Below, piece after piece: positions 52,901 through 61,191 of a stretch of DNA of 64,000 nucleotides. Location: positions 1 to 64,000 of the forward strand of contig JBGAGK010000002.1 of the NCBI GenBank assembly GCA_044226785.1, written 5' to 3'. The first letter of the stretch is position 1. Each line of letters begins with the position of its first letter. The notes beneath the pieces were generated by a model. It searched no databases, was not told the origin of the DNA, and saw only the letters and a list, made by a program, of their open reading frames with translations. The DNA is from TMP-86 sp039807285 (lineage in GTDB: Bacteria > Pseudomonadota > Gammaproteobacteria > Steroidobacterales > Steroidobacteraceae). Made by a program: the position numbers and the translations under genes.

Positions 52901-53159
52901 GTGACTGGCTCTCGATGTGGTCGATGTCATTGACCGCGGTGGACAGCTGCCGTTCGTAGTAGTAGATCACCCGCCCGGCCATGTCGTCGGGCGACAGGCC
53001 GCGGTAGGTCCAGACGACTGCAATCACCGGAATGCCGATGTCGGGGAAGATGTCGGTGGCCGTGCGCAATGCGGCCGCGACTCCGAACATCACCACCAGC
53101 GCGGCGGCCACGATGAACGTGTAGGGACGCCGGAGCGCCAGTCTGATGATGGCCAGCAT
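49938..53159 (-). CDS. RND family efflux transporter, inner-membrane pump
   Basis: This proton-driven pump has 1073 residues, 12 predicted transmembrane helices and two large periplasmic loops. TM4 carries the proton-relay aspartates in GILVDDATVTVENI. The N-terminus MLAIIRLALRRPYTFIVAA fits the HAE-type family. ATG 53159 is chosen because this conserved sequence starts there; the longer open frame upstream is the small lipoprotein gene on another frame. The adjacent divergent two-component system probably controls the operon. Drug, metal or metabolite substrates cannot be distinguished. Confidence 0.92.
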   Translation of the reverse strand: MLAIIRLALRRPYTFIVAAALVVMFGVAAALRTATDIFPDIGIPVIAVVWTYRGLSPDDMAGRVIYYYERQLSTAVNDIDHIESQSLPGIGIVKIYFHEGVDIRTATAQVTSMSQTVLKQLPPGITPPLILNYNAATVPIIQLALSSASLGEQRIFDLAQNFIRPALAVVRGSAVPSPYGGRERQIQIDIDPQRLQLYKLSANDVESALANQTQIIPAGTVKIGRFEYNVKLNNAPEAIDELNDLPVRIVDGTPIRMRDVAYVHDGSPPQRNLVRVNGRRAVLMSVLKSGSASTLAIVDGVRSILPRLAQTLPSSLKIQPLADQSIFVRASVAGVIREGVIAAALTSLMILLFLGSWRSTVIIAISIPLAVLGSVAMLHVTGQTLNIMTLGGLALAVGILVDDATVTVENINWHLERGKPIREAILDGAEQIVIPALVSLLCICISFVPMFFLPGISGYLFAPMAAAVVFAMIASFCLSRTLVPTIASYLLVAHGPHAKPDGLMPDGTASRPMLPVRLQRAFAARFGQVHRTYAQILELAIEKRRLFIPGFFIVVAASFVLVPFLGMDFFPSVDAGEISLHVRAPIGTRIEETAALFDRIEAQIRRTIARDDLVSIVDNIGLPVSGTNRAYSNTGGVGPEDGDILITLTRDHRPVAGYVKDLRTLLPKAFPGSVFSFLPADIVSQILNFGSPAPIDVQVSGPDRAGDEAYARKLMRQISRIPGAVDVRLQQSSRYPQFDIDIDRTHAGELGVTERDVTNSLVANLTGSFQVAPTFWLNPRNGVSYPVVVQTPQYHLETLSDLSNIPITGQRQNSMQILGGLGTISRSRGDAVVSHYAIQPVYDIYATTQGRDLGAVSAGIRAVMAKAAKDIPPGSSVALRGQADTMDEAFSGLLQGLAVAIVLIYLLIVINFHSWLDPFVIVMALPAALAGIAWMLFGTQTTLSVPALTGAIMCMGVATANSILVVSFAREQIAAGQSPVAAALSAGVTRFRPVIMTALAMIIGMAPMALGLGEGGEQNAPLGRAVIGGLLFATLATLLLVPAMFSAVHTWHARRTGARTAHPKPSRLIHDPT

Positions 53160-53199
53160 GGGAAGCCGCGATGCCTCTGTCGCCCTGGAAACGCGCCGG

Positions 53200-53622
53200 T
53201 CAGTCCAGGGGATGATCGGAATTGAAGAACCGGGATTCCAGGCGCGCCACGCAGCGGCCCTCGATGGCGCTGGCAGGATCCATGCCCAGGCGATCGCACG
53301 CCATGCGGACACGTTCATGCCGCAGCGCCGGGGACATGTCGAAATACGAGCGGTAACCGGCGGCCGGTTCGGCAACGACCTGCGGTGGGTGCGTTGCGGC
53401 CGGCAGATTCTTCGCAGACTCGGCGAGCCCCGACCTGCACGCATCGAAATGAACCTCTCCAGGCCACAGCCCCAGCACGTCGTGGCAGGTCAGCTCGATG
53501 AGTTGCGCATTGCCAGGACCGTGTCCCTGAACGTTGCGCGGCTGGGTGGAGGCGCAGGCGGCGATCAGCGTCACGGCTGCACTGGTGGTGAGGTAATTCG
53601 CAAGGCCCTTTGATGTTCGCAT
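53200..53622 (-). CDS. Small four-cysteine lipoprotein at the head of the RND operon
   Basis: I do not recognise this 140-residue protein. It has a lipobox (VTLIAAC) and then an internal duplication: TCHDVLG-x11-ACRSGLAES and ACDRLGM-x8-RCVARLES. Each unit places two cysteines 15-16 residues apart, which suggests two helical hairpins, each closed by a disulfide. It lies 40 nt upstream of the RND pump gene on the same strand and is divergent from a response regulator, so it is probably a periplasm-facing accessory or sensor of the efflux system. That role is inference. Confidence 0.75.
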   Translation of the reverse strand: MRTSKGLANYLTTSAAVTLIAACASTQPRNVQGHGPGNAQLIELTCHDVLGLWPGEVHFDACRSGLAESAKNLPAATHPPQVVAEPAAGYRSYFDMSPALRHERVRMACDRLGMDPASAIEGRCVARLESRFFNSDHPLD

Positions 53623-53725
53623 GGGCGCTGTTATATCTTGCGCATCATGAGAGAGTCTCAAGCGCCACATGAAAATCCGCTCATGATCATGAACGGTGCG
53701 GCGACGGCGGTTTGGGCGCAAAAGC

Positions 53726-54406
53726 ATGCGACTGCTGGTCGTTGAAGACGAGTCGAAGCTCCTGAACATCGTGGAGCGCGGCCTGCGCAGCGAAGGATTC
53801 GCGGTCGATGGCGTCGCCACCGTCAGGTTGGCGGAAGGTTTCCTCAGATCGGTACATTACGATCTTGTCATCCTGGACCTGCAGTTGCCGGACGGCTCGG
53901 GCGTATCGCTTCTGCGGCGGATCCGCGAGCGCGACCGCAGCGTGCCGGTTCTGGTGCTCACCGCGCGCGGCGACATCGAGACCAAGACCGAGAGTTTCCA
54001 GGCGGGCGCCGACGACTACCTCACCAAACCGTTTTCGGTCGCGGAACTGGTGTTGCGGGTGCAGGCGCTGCTGCGCCGCGGACCCGTGATCCAGGAGAGC
54101 GTGCTGAGGATTGCGGATCTGGAACTGAACAGGATCACGCGCCAGGTGCGTCGGGGCGGAAAGCGCATCGAGCTCAGTCCGACGGCCTATGCGCTGCTCG
54201 AGTACCTTTCGCTGCATGCCGGGCGCACGCTTTCCCGTTCCATGATCATCGAGAAGGTCTGGGACCAGTCCTTCGAGGGTCTCACGAACATCGTCGATGT
54301 TTACGTCCGGAATCTGCGCCTCAAGATCGACGAAGGCCATGCGCTGAAGCTGATCAGGACGGTCCGCGGCGTGGGTTACAGGCTGGAGGCCTGCGAGGAG
54401 GAATGA
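53726..54406 (+). CDS. OmpR-family response regulator
   Basis: This 226-residue regulator has a receiver domain (VVEDESK, phosphoacceptor D51 in ILDLQLPDGSG, KPFSVAEL) and a winged-helix C-terminus (SPTAYALLEYLSLHAGR, YVRNLRLKI). ATG 53726 gives the standard N-terminus MRLLVVEDE. Its stop overlaps the kinase gene start (ATGA). It is divergent from the RND efflux operon, 103 bp apart, which is the usual layout for a two-component system that controls an efflux pump (compare CopR/CzcR-like systems). Confidence 0.9.
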   Translation: MRLLVVEDESKLLNIVERGLRSEGFAVDGVATVRLAEGFLRSVHYDLVILDLQLPDGSGVSLLRRIRERDRSVPVLVLTARGDIETKTESFQAGADDYLTKPFSVAELVLRVQALLRRGPVIQESVLRIADLELNRITRQVRRGGKRIELSPTAYALLEYLSLHAGRTLSRSMIIEKVWDQSFEGLTNIVDVYVRNLRLKIDEGHALKLIRTVRGVGYRLEACEEE

Positions 54407-55770
54407 AGTGGCGCTCGGTCGAACTGCGGTTGCTGTTCTTCCATGGCCTGCTGCTGCTGGTGCTGGGCGGCCTGTTTTCGGCGCTGACCATCCAGGCGTT
54501 CGGATATTTCGAGGACGAGATCGTGCGCCGGGATCTGGGTGCCCGCGCCGATGAGGTCTGGGCCATCGGTGGAGCGATCCTGGATGATCCGGCTCAGCTG
54601 AGAGAGTTGCTGGACCGCCGCTTCAGCCCGGGTGGCGAGAACCGGTTCATCCGCATCAGCGTCAACGGCTCTGTCCTCTATCAGTCTGCGGCACCTGCAG
54701 ACGAATCGTTCGATCCCCGCGATGTCCCGTTGCCGCGTGCAGCGACCGGCATGCGGCATGTCAAGTCACTGGACCTGCTCACCAAGGTCTTTCGCGCCGA
54801 CGATGGGCGCGCCATCCTGATCGAGTCCGGCCAGTCGGGGCGGCTGGCTGAAGCCATACGCGGGAACCTCATATCGGCCCTGCTGGTCGGCCTGCCGGTG
54901 ATGTTGCTGGCGGCGGGAGTGGGTGGCTACATCCTGATCCGGCAGGCCTGGGCACCGCTGGGTGTGATGATCCGGGCGGCCGAGGCAATTACCTTCAATG
55001 ATCCGCACAATCGGCTGCCGCTCTCAGGTGCCGGCAACCGGCTCGAGGTCCTGGGCCAGGCACTCAATCGCATGCTGGACCGCCTGGACAGTGCCTATCA
55101 GCATGCCAGCCGCTTTTCCGCCGACGCGGCGCATGAGCTGCGAACGCCGCTGTCGATCATCCGCGGTGAGCTGGAATTCATCGCCAGGGAACCCGGGCTG
55201 TCGAGCGAAGTACGGGCATCCCTTGCCAGCTGCCTGGATGAGGCGGTGCGGCTGGGCGAGATGGCGGAAAACCTGCTCACGCTTTCGCGCATGGACAGTG
55301 TCTGGGGCAAGCACGAACATGCCCGCGTGAACCTGCTGGAGCTGGCGCAGGAGACGCTGGCCCAGCTTTCGTTGCTGGCGGAAGAAAAGAACGTCCGCCT
55401 GCACGATCCGCAGGGCCATGCGGTCTTCGTGTCCGGAGATCGCGGGCGTCTGAAGCAGGTGCTGGTGAACCTGATCGACAACGCGATCAAGTACACGCCG
55501 GAAGGCGGTCATGTGCGCGTCGCGCTCGCAGTTCACGCGGCACGCGCCCGCCTGACCGTGAAAGATACCGGTGTCGGCATACCTGCCGACCAGCTCGATG
55601 ATATTTTCCGCCGCTTCTACCGGATATCCACCGGCCGGGGCATTACCGGTTCGGGCCTCGGCCTTTCCATCGCGCGCTCGATCTGCCAGGCCCATGGCGG
55701 GACCCTCATGGTGCGAAGCGAGGTCGGTGTCGGGAGCTCATTCTCCGTGGAGCTGCCGGCGGAGCGCTAG
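54403..55770 (+). CDS. Sensor histidine kinase paired with the OmpR-type regulator
   Basis: This 455-residue membrane kinase has TM1 (about 8-32), a periplasmic sensor of about 120 residues, TM2 (about 157-180), HAMP, an H-box with His244 (DAAHELRTPLSIIRGE) and an HATPase domain (N-box LIDNAIKYTPEGG, DTGVGIP, GSGLGLSIA). It is translationally coupled to the upstream regulator. The layout resembles QseC/CusS-type kinases of efflux operons. The ligand is unknown. Confidence 0.9.
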   Translation: MKWRSVELRLLFFHGLLLLVLGGLFSALTIQAFGYFEDEIVRRDLGARADEVWAIGGAILDDPAQLRELLDRRFSPGGENRFIRISVNGSVLYQSAAPADESFDPRDVPLPRAATGMRHVKSLDLLTKVFRADDGRAILIESGQSGRLAEAIRGNLISALLVGLPVMLLAAGVGGYILIRQAWAPLGVMIRAAEAITFNDPHNRLPLSGAGNRLEVLGQALNRMLDRLDSAYQHASRFSADAAHELRTPLSIIRGELEFIAREPGLSSEVRASLASCLDEAVRLGEMAENLLTLSRMDSVWGKHEHARVNLLELAQETLAQLSLLAEEKNVRLHDPQGHAVFVSGDRGRLKQVLVNLIDNAIKYTPEGGHVRVALAVHAARARLTVKDTGVGIPADQLDDIFRRFYRISTGRGITGSGLGLSIARSICQAHGGTLMVRSEVGVGSSFSVELPAER

Positions 55771-55821
55771 CCGGGCCGGGCAAGCCGTCCGATCCCCGTG
55801 GGATGCGACGCCTCGCGGCCG

Positions 55822-55853
55822 CTGTCACAGGACTGTCACGTTGGATCTCTAAG
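55822..55853 (+). promoter_or_regulatory. Strong Pho box and -10 upstream of the porin-pst operon
   Basis: Two identical 7-mers CTGTCAC separated by AGGA (55822-55839) match the PhoB consensus at 12 of 14 positions. TCTAAG (55848-55853) follows 8 nt later as a plausible -10. The porin start is about 80 nt downstream. This predicts phosphate-starvation induction of the porin and the following pst genes. Confidence 0.78.
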
Positions 55854-55934
55854 GTACGCATCGTCGCGGGCCCTGCTGGCTGCGGCCACATGCGCGGTGC
55901 ATCAGCGTACTTGCCGATCACATGAGGTCCTGAA

Positions 55935-57494
55935 ATGTTGCTCAAACGATTCCCGGGTCGTGCGTCATGGGTGCTGCCCTGCATCGCACTGGCGGTTTCC
56001 GCTACCCTGTCCTCCACCCAGGCCTTTGGCGATCCAGCTCCTGCTGACATGAACGAGATGAAACGCCAGATCCGGGGGTTGCAGGAAAAGATCGAGCGGC
56101 TGGAAAACCAGGTCACGCAGTCGGCGGCGACTCCCGCTACCAACCCAGCGCCTGCAGCTGCCAGGCAATCAGGCACGTACGAGGGGATCCAGGCCGGTCC
56201 ATTGAATATCCGGTTCGGGGGCTTCATCGAGCTCGCCGGCCTGTACCGCAGTCGCGACGAAGTGACCGACGTGGGATCGAGTTTCAGTGGCATTCCCTAT
56301 GCCAGTTCGCCTGCAGGAAACCTCAGTGAATTTCGCGCCAGCGCCCGGCAAAGCCGTCTGTCATTGCTGATCTCGGGACCATCCGATGATGGCCGGCATG
56401 CGGAAGCCTATTACGAAATGGACTTCCTCGGCGGCGCGCAGACCGCGAATTCCAGGCAGAGCAACAGCTACAACCTTCGCATCCGCAACATCTATGCGCA
56501 GTATGCCAACGACCAGTCGGGCTTCGCCATTCTTGCCGGGCAGAGCTGGAGTCTGGTCACCCAGGGCCGCAAGGGCATCGTCGCGCGCAACGAACTGGTG
56601 CCGATGACCATCGATGCGCAGTACGTGCCCGGCTTCAACTGGACCCGCAATGCGCAGATCCGCTTTACGGAGAAATTCAGCGATGCAGTGTCGGCCGGGC
56701 TGTCGCTGGAGAGTCCGCAGACCCTGTTCGGCGGCAAGGCTCCGCCGGGTGTCATCGGCACGATCACCGGGTCCGGGCAGTTCAACAATGCCAACTCCTA
56801 TTCCCTGGATTCTGCGCCCGACGTGGTGGTGAAGCTCGCGTTCGATCCGGGGTGGGGACACTACGAGCTGTTCGGTGTGAATCGCTGGTTCAGGGTCCGC
56901 ACCCTCGGCAGTGGTGCGATGCCGGGACACAATGACTCGAGGTCCGCTGTTTCAGGAGGTGCCAGTGTGCTGCTGCCCCTGTTGGCCAGGACGCTGGAGT
57001 TCCAGGCCAGTGCCATGGTCGGCAAGGGTCTGGGGCGCTACGGCTCGGTGCAGCTCCCGGATGCAACCTACGATGCGCAAGGCGGTGTGAGGCCGATCAG
57101 GGGCAGTACCTGGCTTGCAGGCCTGATGGCCCATCCGCATCCGGCGCTCGACCTGTATGCATACGTCGGGGGCGAGCAGGTGGATGCCACGTACAGCGCC
57201 GTTCTGGATGGTGCCGGCGCGCCCGAGGGATACGTGGGTTACGGCAGCCCGGCCATCGACCTGAGTGGTTGCGCCTTCGAGGGCGGTGCTTGTGCGCCCA
57301 ACAATGGCAAGGCGACCCAGGGTACGATCGGTGTCTGGTGGAAGGTCTATCGCGGCTCGCTGGGCTACCTGCAGGTGGGGGTGCAGGGCTCGTATACCCG
57401 TCTGCAAGCACTGCCGGGACAGAATGGCCAGCGGCCGGACACGCACATGAGCGTGGGGATGGTGTCCCTGCGGTATCATCCCTATCAGAACTGA
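55935..57494 (+). CDS. Outer-membrane porin, probable Pho-regulated phosphate channel
   Basis: This 519-residue outer-membrane protein has a signal peptide (core LPCIALAVSATL, cleavage near AFG-DP), a short coiled coil (MNEMKRQIRGLQEKIERLENQV region) and a Pro/Ala linker. A beta-barrel rich in alternating hydrophobic strands follows, ending in an aromatic-containing strand. It resembles the DcaP/OprO-like trimeric porins with an N-terminal coiled coil. The Pho box upstream and the pst genes 95 nt downstream suggest phosphate or phosphate-ester uptake across the outer membrane; this is inference. Confidence 0.8.
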   Translation: MLLKRFPGRASWVLPCIALAVSATLSSTQAFGDPAPADMNEMKRQIRGLQEKIERLENQVTQSAATPATNPAPAAARQSGTYEGIQAGPLNIRFGGFIELAGLYRSRDEVTDVGSSFSGIPYASSPAGNLSEFRASARQSRLSLLISGPSDDGRHAEAYYEMDFLGGAQTANSRQSNSYNLRIRNIYAQYANDQSGFAILAGQSWSLVTQGRKGIVARNELVPMTIDAQYVPGFNWTRNAQIRFTEKFSDAVSAGLSLESPQTLFGGKAPPGVIGTITGSGQFNNANSYSLDSAPDVVVKLAFDPGWGHYELFGVNRWFRVRTLGSGAMPGHNDSRSAVSGGASVLLPLLARTLEFQASAMVGKGLGRYGSVQLPDATYDAQGGVRPIRGSTWLAGLMAHPHPALDLYAYVGGEQVDATYSAVLDGAGAPEGYVGYGSPAIDLSGCAFEGGACAPNNGKATQGTIGVWWKVYRGSLGYLQVGVQGSYTRLQALPGQNGQRPDTHMSVGMVSLRYHPYQN

Positions 57495-57589
57495 GCCGCA
57501 GGTGAGCACGCCGAAGCCGGCCCCGCTTTGCCGTTTCGAACTGCATCAGCCATCATGACGCCCGGCGCGTACAGCACCCCAGGATCCGT

Positions 57590-58984
57590 TTGAATCCGAT
57601 GACGACACCGCTTCTCCTGCTGGCGCTGTTCGTGCTCGTTGCGGTTGCCTACCGCGTCGGCAGGCGTCGGGCCGTGAGCGTGGCGGGCGGTTCGCGCGGG
57701 CTCCGCCGGCTTCACTCGCTTCCAGGCTACTACGGCGGGCTTGCTGCCCTGTGGTGCGCGCTGCCCGCCCTGGCCGTGATCGCGATCTGGGGAGTCTGTC
57801 AGGACACACTGATCTCGCGCACCGTGATGGCCGGCCTGCCGGCGCAGTATGCAGGCATCCCGGAGCATGAGCGCAGCCTGTTCATGAATGAAGTGCGCAA
57901 CAGCGTGGACGGCGGAGCCGGGGCGTCGCATCGGCCCGAAGTTGCGGCGGCAGCGCAGCACTTGCGGCAACTTCGATCCACTTCCCGCATGGGAATGTTG
58001 GTGCTTGCCTTGCTGGTGGGCGCGGGTGGCCTGCTGCTGATCCGCAAGCGCATTTCGATCGATCTGCCGGCGCGCAACCAGGTGGAGTGGGTCATCCGGG
58101 GCCTGCTGATGTCGTGCTCCACGCTGGCGGTATTCACCACCATCGGCATCGTGCTGTCGGTGCTGTACGAGTCGCTGCGGTTTTTCAGCCAGGTGCCGGT
58201 GCTCGGCTTTCTGTTCGGTACCCACTGGAGCCCGCAGTTGGCCATGCGCGCCGATCAGGTTGGAGCTTCGGGCGCTTTCGGTGCGGTGCCGTTGTTCGCG
58301 GGCACGTTGATGATCTCGGCAATCGCCATGACCGTGGCGGTGCCAGTCGGGCTGTTTTCGGCGATCTATCTCGCCGAGTATGCAGACCGGCGGTTCCGTG
58401 CCCTGACCAAGCCGGTGCTGGAGCTGCTGGCCGGGATCCCCACGGTCGTGTACGGCTTCTTTGCTGCCCTGACCGTCGGGCCGGCATTGCGGCAGTTCGG
58501 TGACTCCCTGGGTTTGAACATAGCCTCGGAGAGTGCGCTGGCGGCCGGGCTCGTGATGGGCGTGATGATCATCCCGTTCGTTTCTTCGCTGGCCGATGAC
58601 ATGCTCCGCGCAGTGCCCCAGGCGCTGCGGGACGGGTCCTACGGCCTGGGCGCAACCCGGTCGGAGACCATCCGGCGCGTGGTTCTTCCGGCGGCGCTGC
58701 CCGGCATCGTGGGGGGGGTGCTGCTGGCGATCTCGCGCGCCATCGGCGAGACGATGATCGTGGTCATGGCGGCGGGCCTGGCGGCCCATCTCACGGCCAA
58801 CCCCTTCGAATCCGTGACGACCGTGACCGTACAGATCGTGAGCCTGCTGGTTGGAGATCAGGAGTTCGACAGCCCCAGGACCCTGGCCGCCTTTGCGTTG
58901 GGTCTGGTGCTGTTCGTGGCGACGCTGATCCTCAACATCGTGGCACTGCGGGTGGTGCGCAGGTACCGGGAACGATATGACTGA
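57590..58984 (+). CDS. pstC: Phosphate ABC transporter permease PstC, long form
   Basis: This inner-membrane permease subunit of the high-affinity phosphate importer has 464 residues against 319 in E. coli. The extra length is an N-terminal part of about 170 residues, with two membrane segments around a hydrophilic periplasmic insert. The binding-protein-dependent permease domain follows, with the EAA-type loop near the DDMLRAVPQALRDGSYGLGATRSE block. TTG 57590 has AGGA at good spacing; ATG 57599 is an alternative. The 3' end overlaps pstA by 8 nt. No pstS precedes it. Confidence 0.92.
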   Translation: MNPMTTPLLLLALFVLVAVAYRVGRRRAVSVAGGSRGLRRLHSLPGYYGGLAALWCALPALAVIAIWGVCQDTLISRTVMAGLPAQYAGIPEHERSLFMNEVRNSVDGGAGASHRPEVAAAAQHLRQLRSTSRMGMLVLALLVGAGGLLLIRKRISIDLPARNQVEWVIRGLLMSCSTLAVFTTIGIVLSVLYESLRFFSQVPVLGFLFGTHWSPQLAMRADQVGASGAFGAVPLFAGTLMISAIAMTVAVPVGLFSAIYLAEYADRRFRALTKPVLELLAGIPTVVYGFFAALTVGPALRQFGDSLGLNIASESALAAGLVMGVMIIPFVSSLADDMLRAVPQALRDGSYGLGATRSETIRRVVLPAALPGIVGGVLLAISRAIGETMIVVMAAGLAAHLTANPFESVTTVTVQIVSLLVGDQEFDSPRTLAAFALGLVLFVATLILNIVALRVVRRYRERYD

Positions 58985-60293
58985 GTCGGAGCAGGTACGT
59001 GCAACCGCACGCACGGCGCAGCAGACGCAGGCGCTGGTGGGGCAATCCATCCGGCGCAGGCGCCGCGCCGAGATGCGCTTCCGCTGGTATGGCCGGCTGG
59101 CGGTGTTCACGGGCATCCTGATCGTCGTGGTGCTGTTCGCCAGCATCTTCAGCAGGGGCTGGACGGCATTGCGCCAGTCCTGCATCCGTCTCCAGGTCAC
59201 CTATGATCCCGGATTGGTCGATCCGGATGGCAATCGCACGGCCCGATCGCTGATGCAGGGGGACTATCAGGCCGTGGCCCGCAAGGCATTGCAGGCCCTG
59301 TTTCCGGATGTCACGGGGCGCGCGGACCGACGGCAGCTCGGCGCGCTGCTGTCGGATGATGCAGGTTATGCGCTCCAGAAGCGGGTGAGTGAGGATCCGG
59401 ATCTGGTGGGACGGACGGAATCCGTCTGGGTGCTGGCACGTGATACCACGGACATGGCGATGAAGGGGCGCATCACGCGTGCGGAAAGCGGGAAAAGCCG
59501 TCCGCTGTCCGATCAGCAGCTGGACTGGATCGATGCGCTGAAGGCCAGGGGCCTGCTGGAACTGCGCCTCAATCGGACATTTTTCACCCATGGTGATTCG
59601 CGTGAGCCGGAACAGGCCGGCATCCGGGGTGCCATGGCAGGATCCTTCCTGACCCTGGCGATCACGCTGCTCCTGTCCTTTCCCATCGGTGTGGCCGCGG
59701 CCATCCATCTGGAGGAATTTGCCCGGCGCAACCGCTGGACCGACCTGATCGAGGTGAACATCAACAATCTGGCGGCAGTGCCCTCGATCGTGTTCGGCCT
59801 GCTGGGGCTTGCCATATTCATCAATATTTTCGGGTTGCCGCGCTCCTCGCCGCTGGTGGGTGGGTTGGTCCTCACGCTGATGACCCTGCCGATCATCATC
59901 ATCACCAGTCGGGCCGCCATCAAGGCGGTTCCTGCCTCGATCCGCGAAGCGGCGATGGGCATGGGCGCATCACCGGTACAGGTGATCACCCACCACGTGC
60001 TGCCGCTGGCGATGCCCGGCATGCTCACCGGCGCGATCATCGGGATGGCCCGTGCCCTGGGCGAGACGGCGCCGCTGCTGATGATCGGCATGGTTGCCTT
60101 CGTCGTGAACGTGCCGGAAACCCTCACCGATCCGGCAACGGTCCTGCCGGTGCAGATCTACCTGTGGGCCGGCAGTCCCGAGCGCGCCTTCGTCGAACGT
60201 ACCTCGGGTGCCATCATGGTTCTGCTGGCGTTCCTGCTGGTCATGAACGCAGCGGCGGTCCTGCTGCGCCAGCGCTTCGAACGGCGCTGGTAG
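58977..60293 (+). CDS. pstA: Phosphate ABC transporter permease PstA, long form
   Basis: This second permease subunit has 438 residues against 296 in E. coli. After TM1 (LAVFTGILIVVVLFASIF) it has a soluble insert of about 160 residues before the permease domain. That domain carries the EAA loop at AAIKAVPASIREAAMGMGASP. The extended form matches the long PstC, as in pseudomonads. The start overlaps pstC and pstB follows 12 nt after. Confidence 0.92.
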   Translation: MTESEQVRATARTAQQTQALVGQSIRRRRRAEMRFRWYGRLAVFTGILIVVVLFASIFSRGWTALRQSCIRLQVTYDPGLVDPDGNRTARSLMQGDYQAVARKALQALFPDVTGRADRRQLGALLSDDAGYALQKRVSEDPDLVGRTESVWVLARDTTDMAMKGRITRAESGKSRPLSDQQLDWIDALKARGLLELRLNRTFFTHGDSREPEQAGIRGAMAGSFLTLAITLLLSFPIGVAAAIHLEEFARRNRWTDLIEVNINNLAAVPSIVFGLLGLAIFINIFGLPRSSPLVGGLVLTLMTLPIIIITSRAAIKAVPASIREAAMGMGASPVQVITHHVLPLAMPGMLTGAIIGMARALGETAPLLMIGMVAFVVNVPETLTDPATVLPVQIYLWAGSPERAFVERTSGAIMVLLAFLLVMNAAAVLLRQRFERRW

Positions 60294-60305
60294 CCGGAGC
60301 CCGTG

Positions 60306-61163
60306 ATGACCGATATACCTGGAGAAGCCATGGCGTTGCAGCAGCCCCAGCGAGCCGGTGATGCGGCCGCGATCACCCGCAGGACCGCCGGGTGCGTGAC
60401 CGTCGAGGATCCGATCATGAGTGCGCGCGCAGTCAATGTGCACTACGGTGACAAGCATGCCATCAAGGACGTGAGTCTGGACATCGCACGCAACGAGGTG
60501 GTTGCCATGATAGGTCCTTCGGGTTGCGGCAAGTCCACTTTCCTGCGTTGCCTGAACCGCATGAACGACACCATCGAAGGGTGTCGCGTCAGCGGGCAGA
60601 TCACGCTGGACGGCCGGGATATCTGCGACCGCAGACAGGACGTGGTGCAGCTGCGGGCGCGGGTCGGCATCGTCTTCCAGAAACCCAATCCATTCCCCAA
60701 GTCCATCTTCGAGAACGTGGCTTATGGACCGCGCATCCATGGCCTTGCGGCCGATCGCGTGGAACTGGACGAGCTGGTGCGGACCAGCCTGCAGCGCGCC
60801 GGCCTGTGGGAGGAGGTCAAGGACCGCCTGACTCAGCCCGGCACCGGACTGTCAGGCGGCCAGCAACAGCGCCTGTGCATCGCGCGCACCATCGCGATCA
60901 ATCCGGAAGTCATCCTCATGGACGAGCCCTGCTCGGCGCTGGATCCGATCGCCACGGCGCGGATCGAGGACCTGATCGACGAACTGCGCGGCAACTACGC
61001 CATCGTGATCGTGACCCACAACATGCAGCAGGCCGCCCGTGTGTCCCAGCGCACGGCTTATTTCCACATGGGCGAGCTGATCGAAGTCGGGCCGACCGAC
61101 CGGATCTTCACCAATCCGTTGCACCGGCTGACCGAGGATTACATCACCGGTCGCTTCGGCTGA
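60306..61163 (+). CDS. pstB: Phosphate ABC transporter ATP-binding protein PstB
   Basis: This ATPase energises phosphate import. The protein has 285 residues with Walker A GPSGCGKST, Q-loop VFQKPNPFPKSI, signature LSGGQQQRLCIAR, Walker B VILMDEPCSALDP and switch His in VTHNMQQA. The N-terminus extends about 35 residues past the family start. ATG 60306 is used; GTG 60303 directly before it is equally in frame. phoU does not follow, unlike the common pst order. It ends 28 bp from the convergent dapD gene. Confidence 0.94.
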   Translation: MTDIPGEAMALQQPQRAGDAAAITRRTAGCVTVEDPIMSARAVNVHYGDKHAIKDVSLDIARNEVVAMIGPSGCGKSTFLRCLNRMNDTIEGCRVSGQITLDGRDICDRRQDVVQLRARVGIVFQKPNPFPKSIFENVAYGPRIHGLAADRVELDELVRTSLQRAGLWEEVKDRLTQPGTGLSGGQQQRLCIARTIAINPEVILMDEPCSALDPIATARIEDLIDELRGNYAIVIVTHNMQQAARVSQRTAYFHMGELIEVGPTDRIFTNPLHRLTEDYITGRFG

Positions 61164-61191
61164 GCGCACGCCGCAGCATGAGGCGCATGCT

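Noticed and set aside
57485..59200. Open frame of 571 codons on the minus strand
   Set aside because: It is antisense to pstC and contains only His/Arg/Gln-rich shadow sequence.
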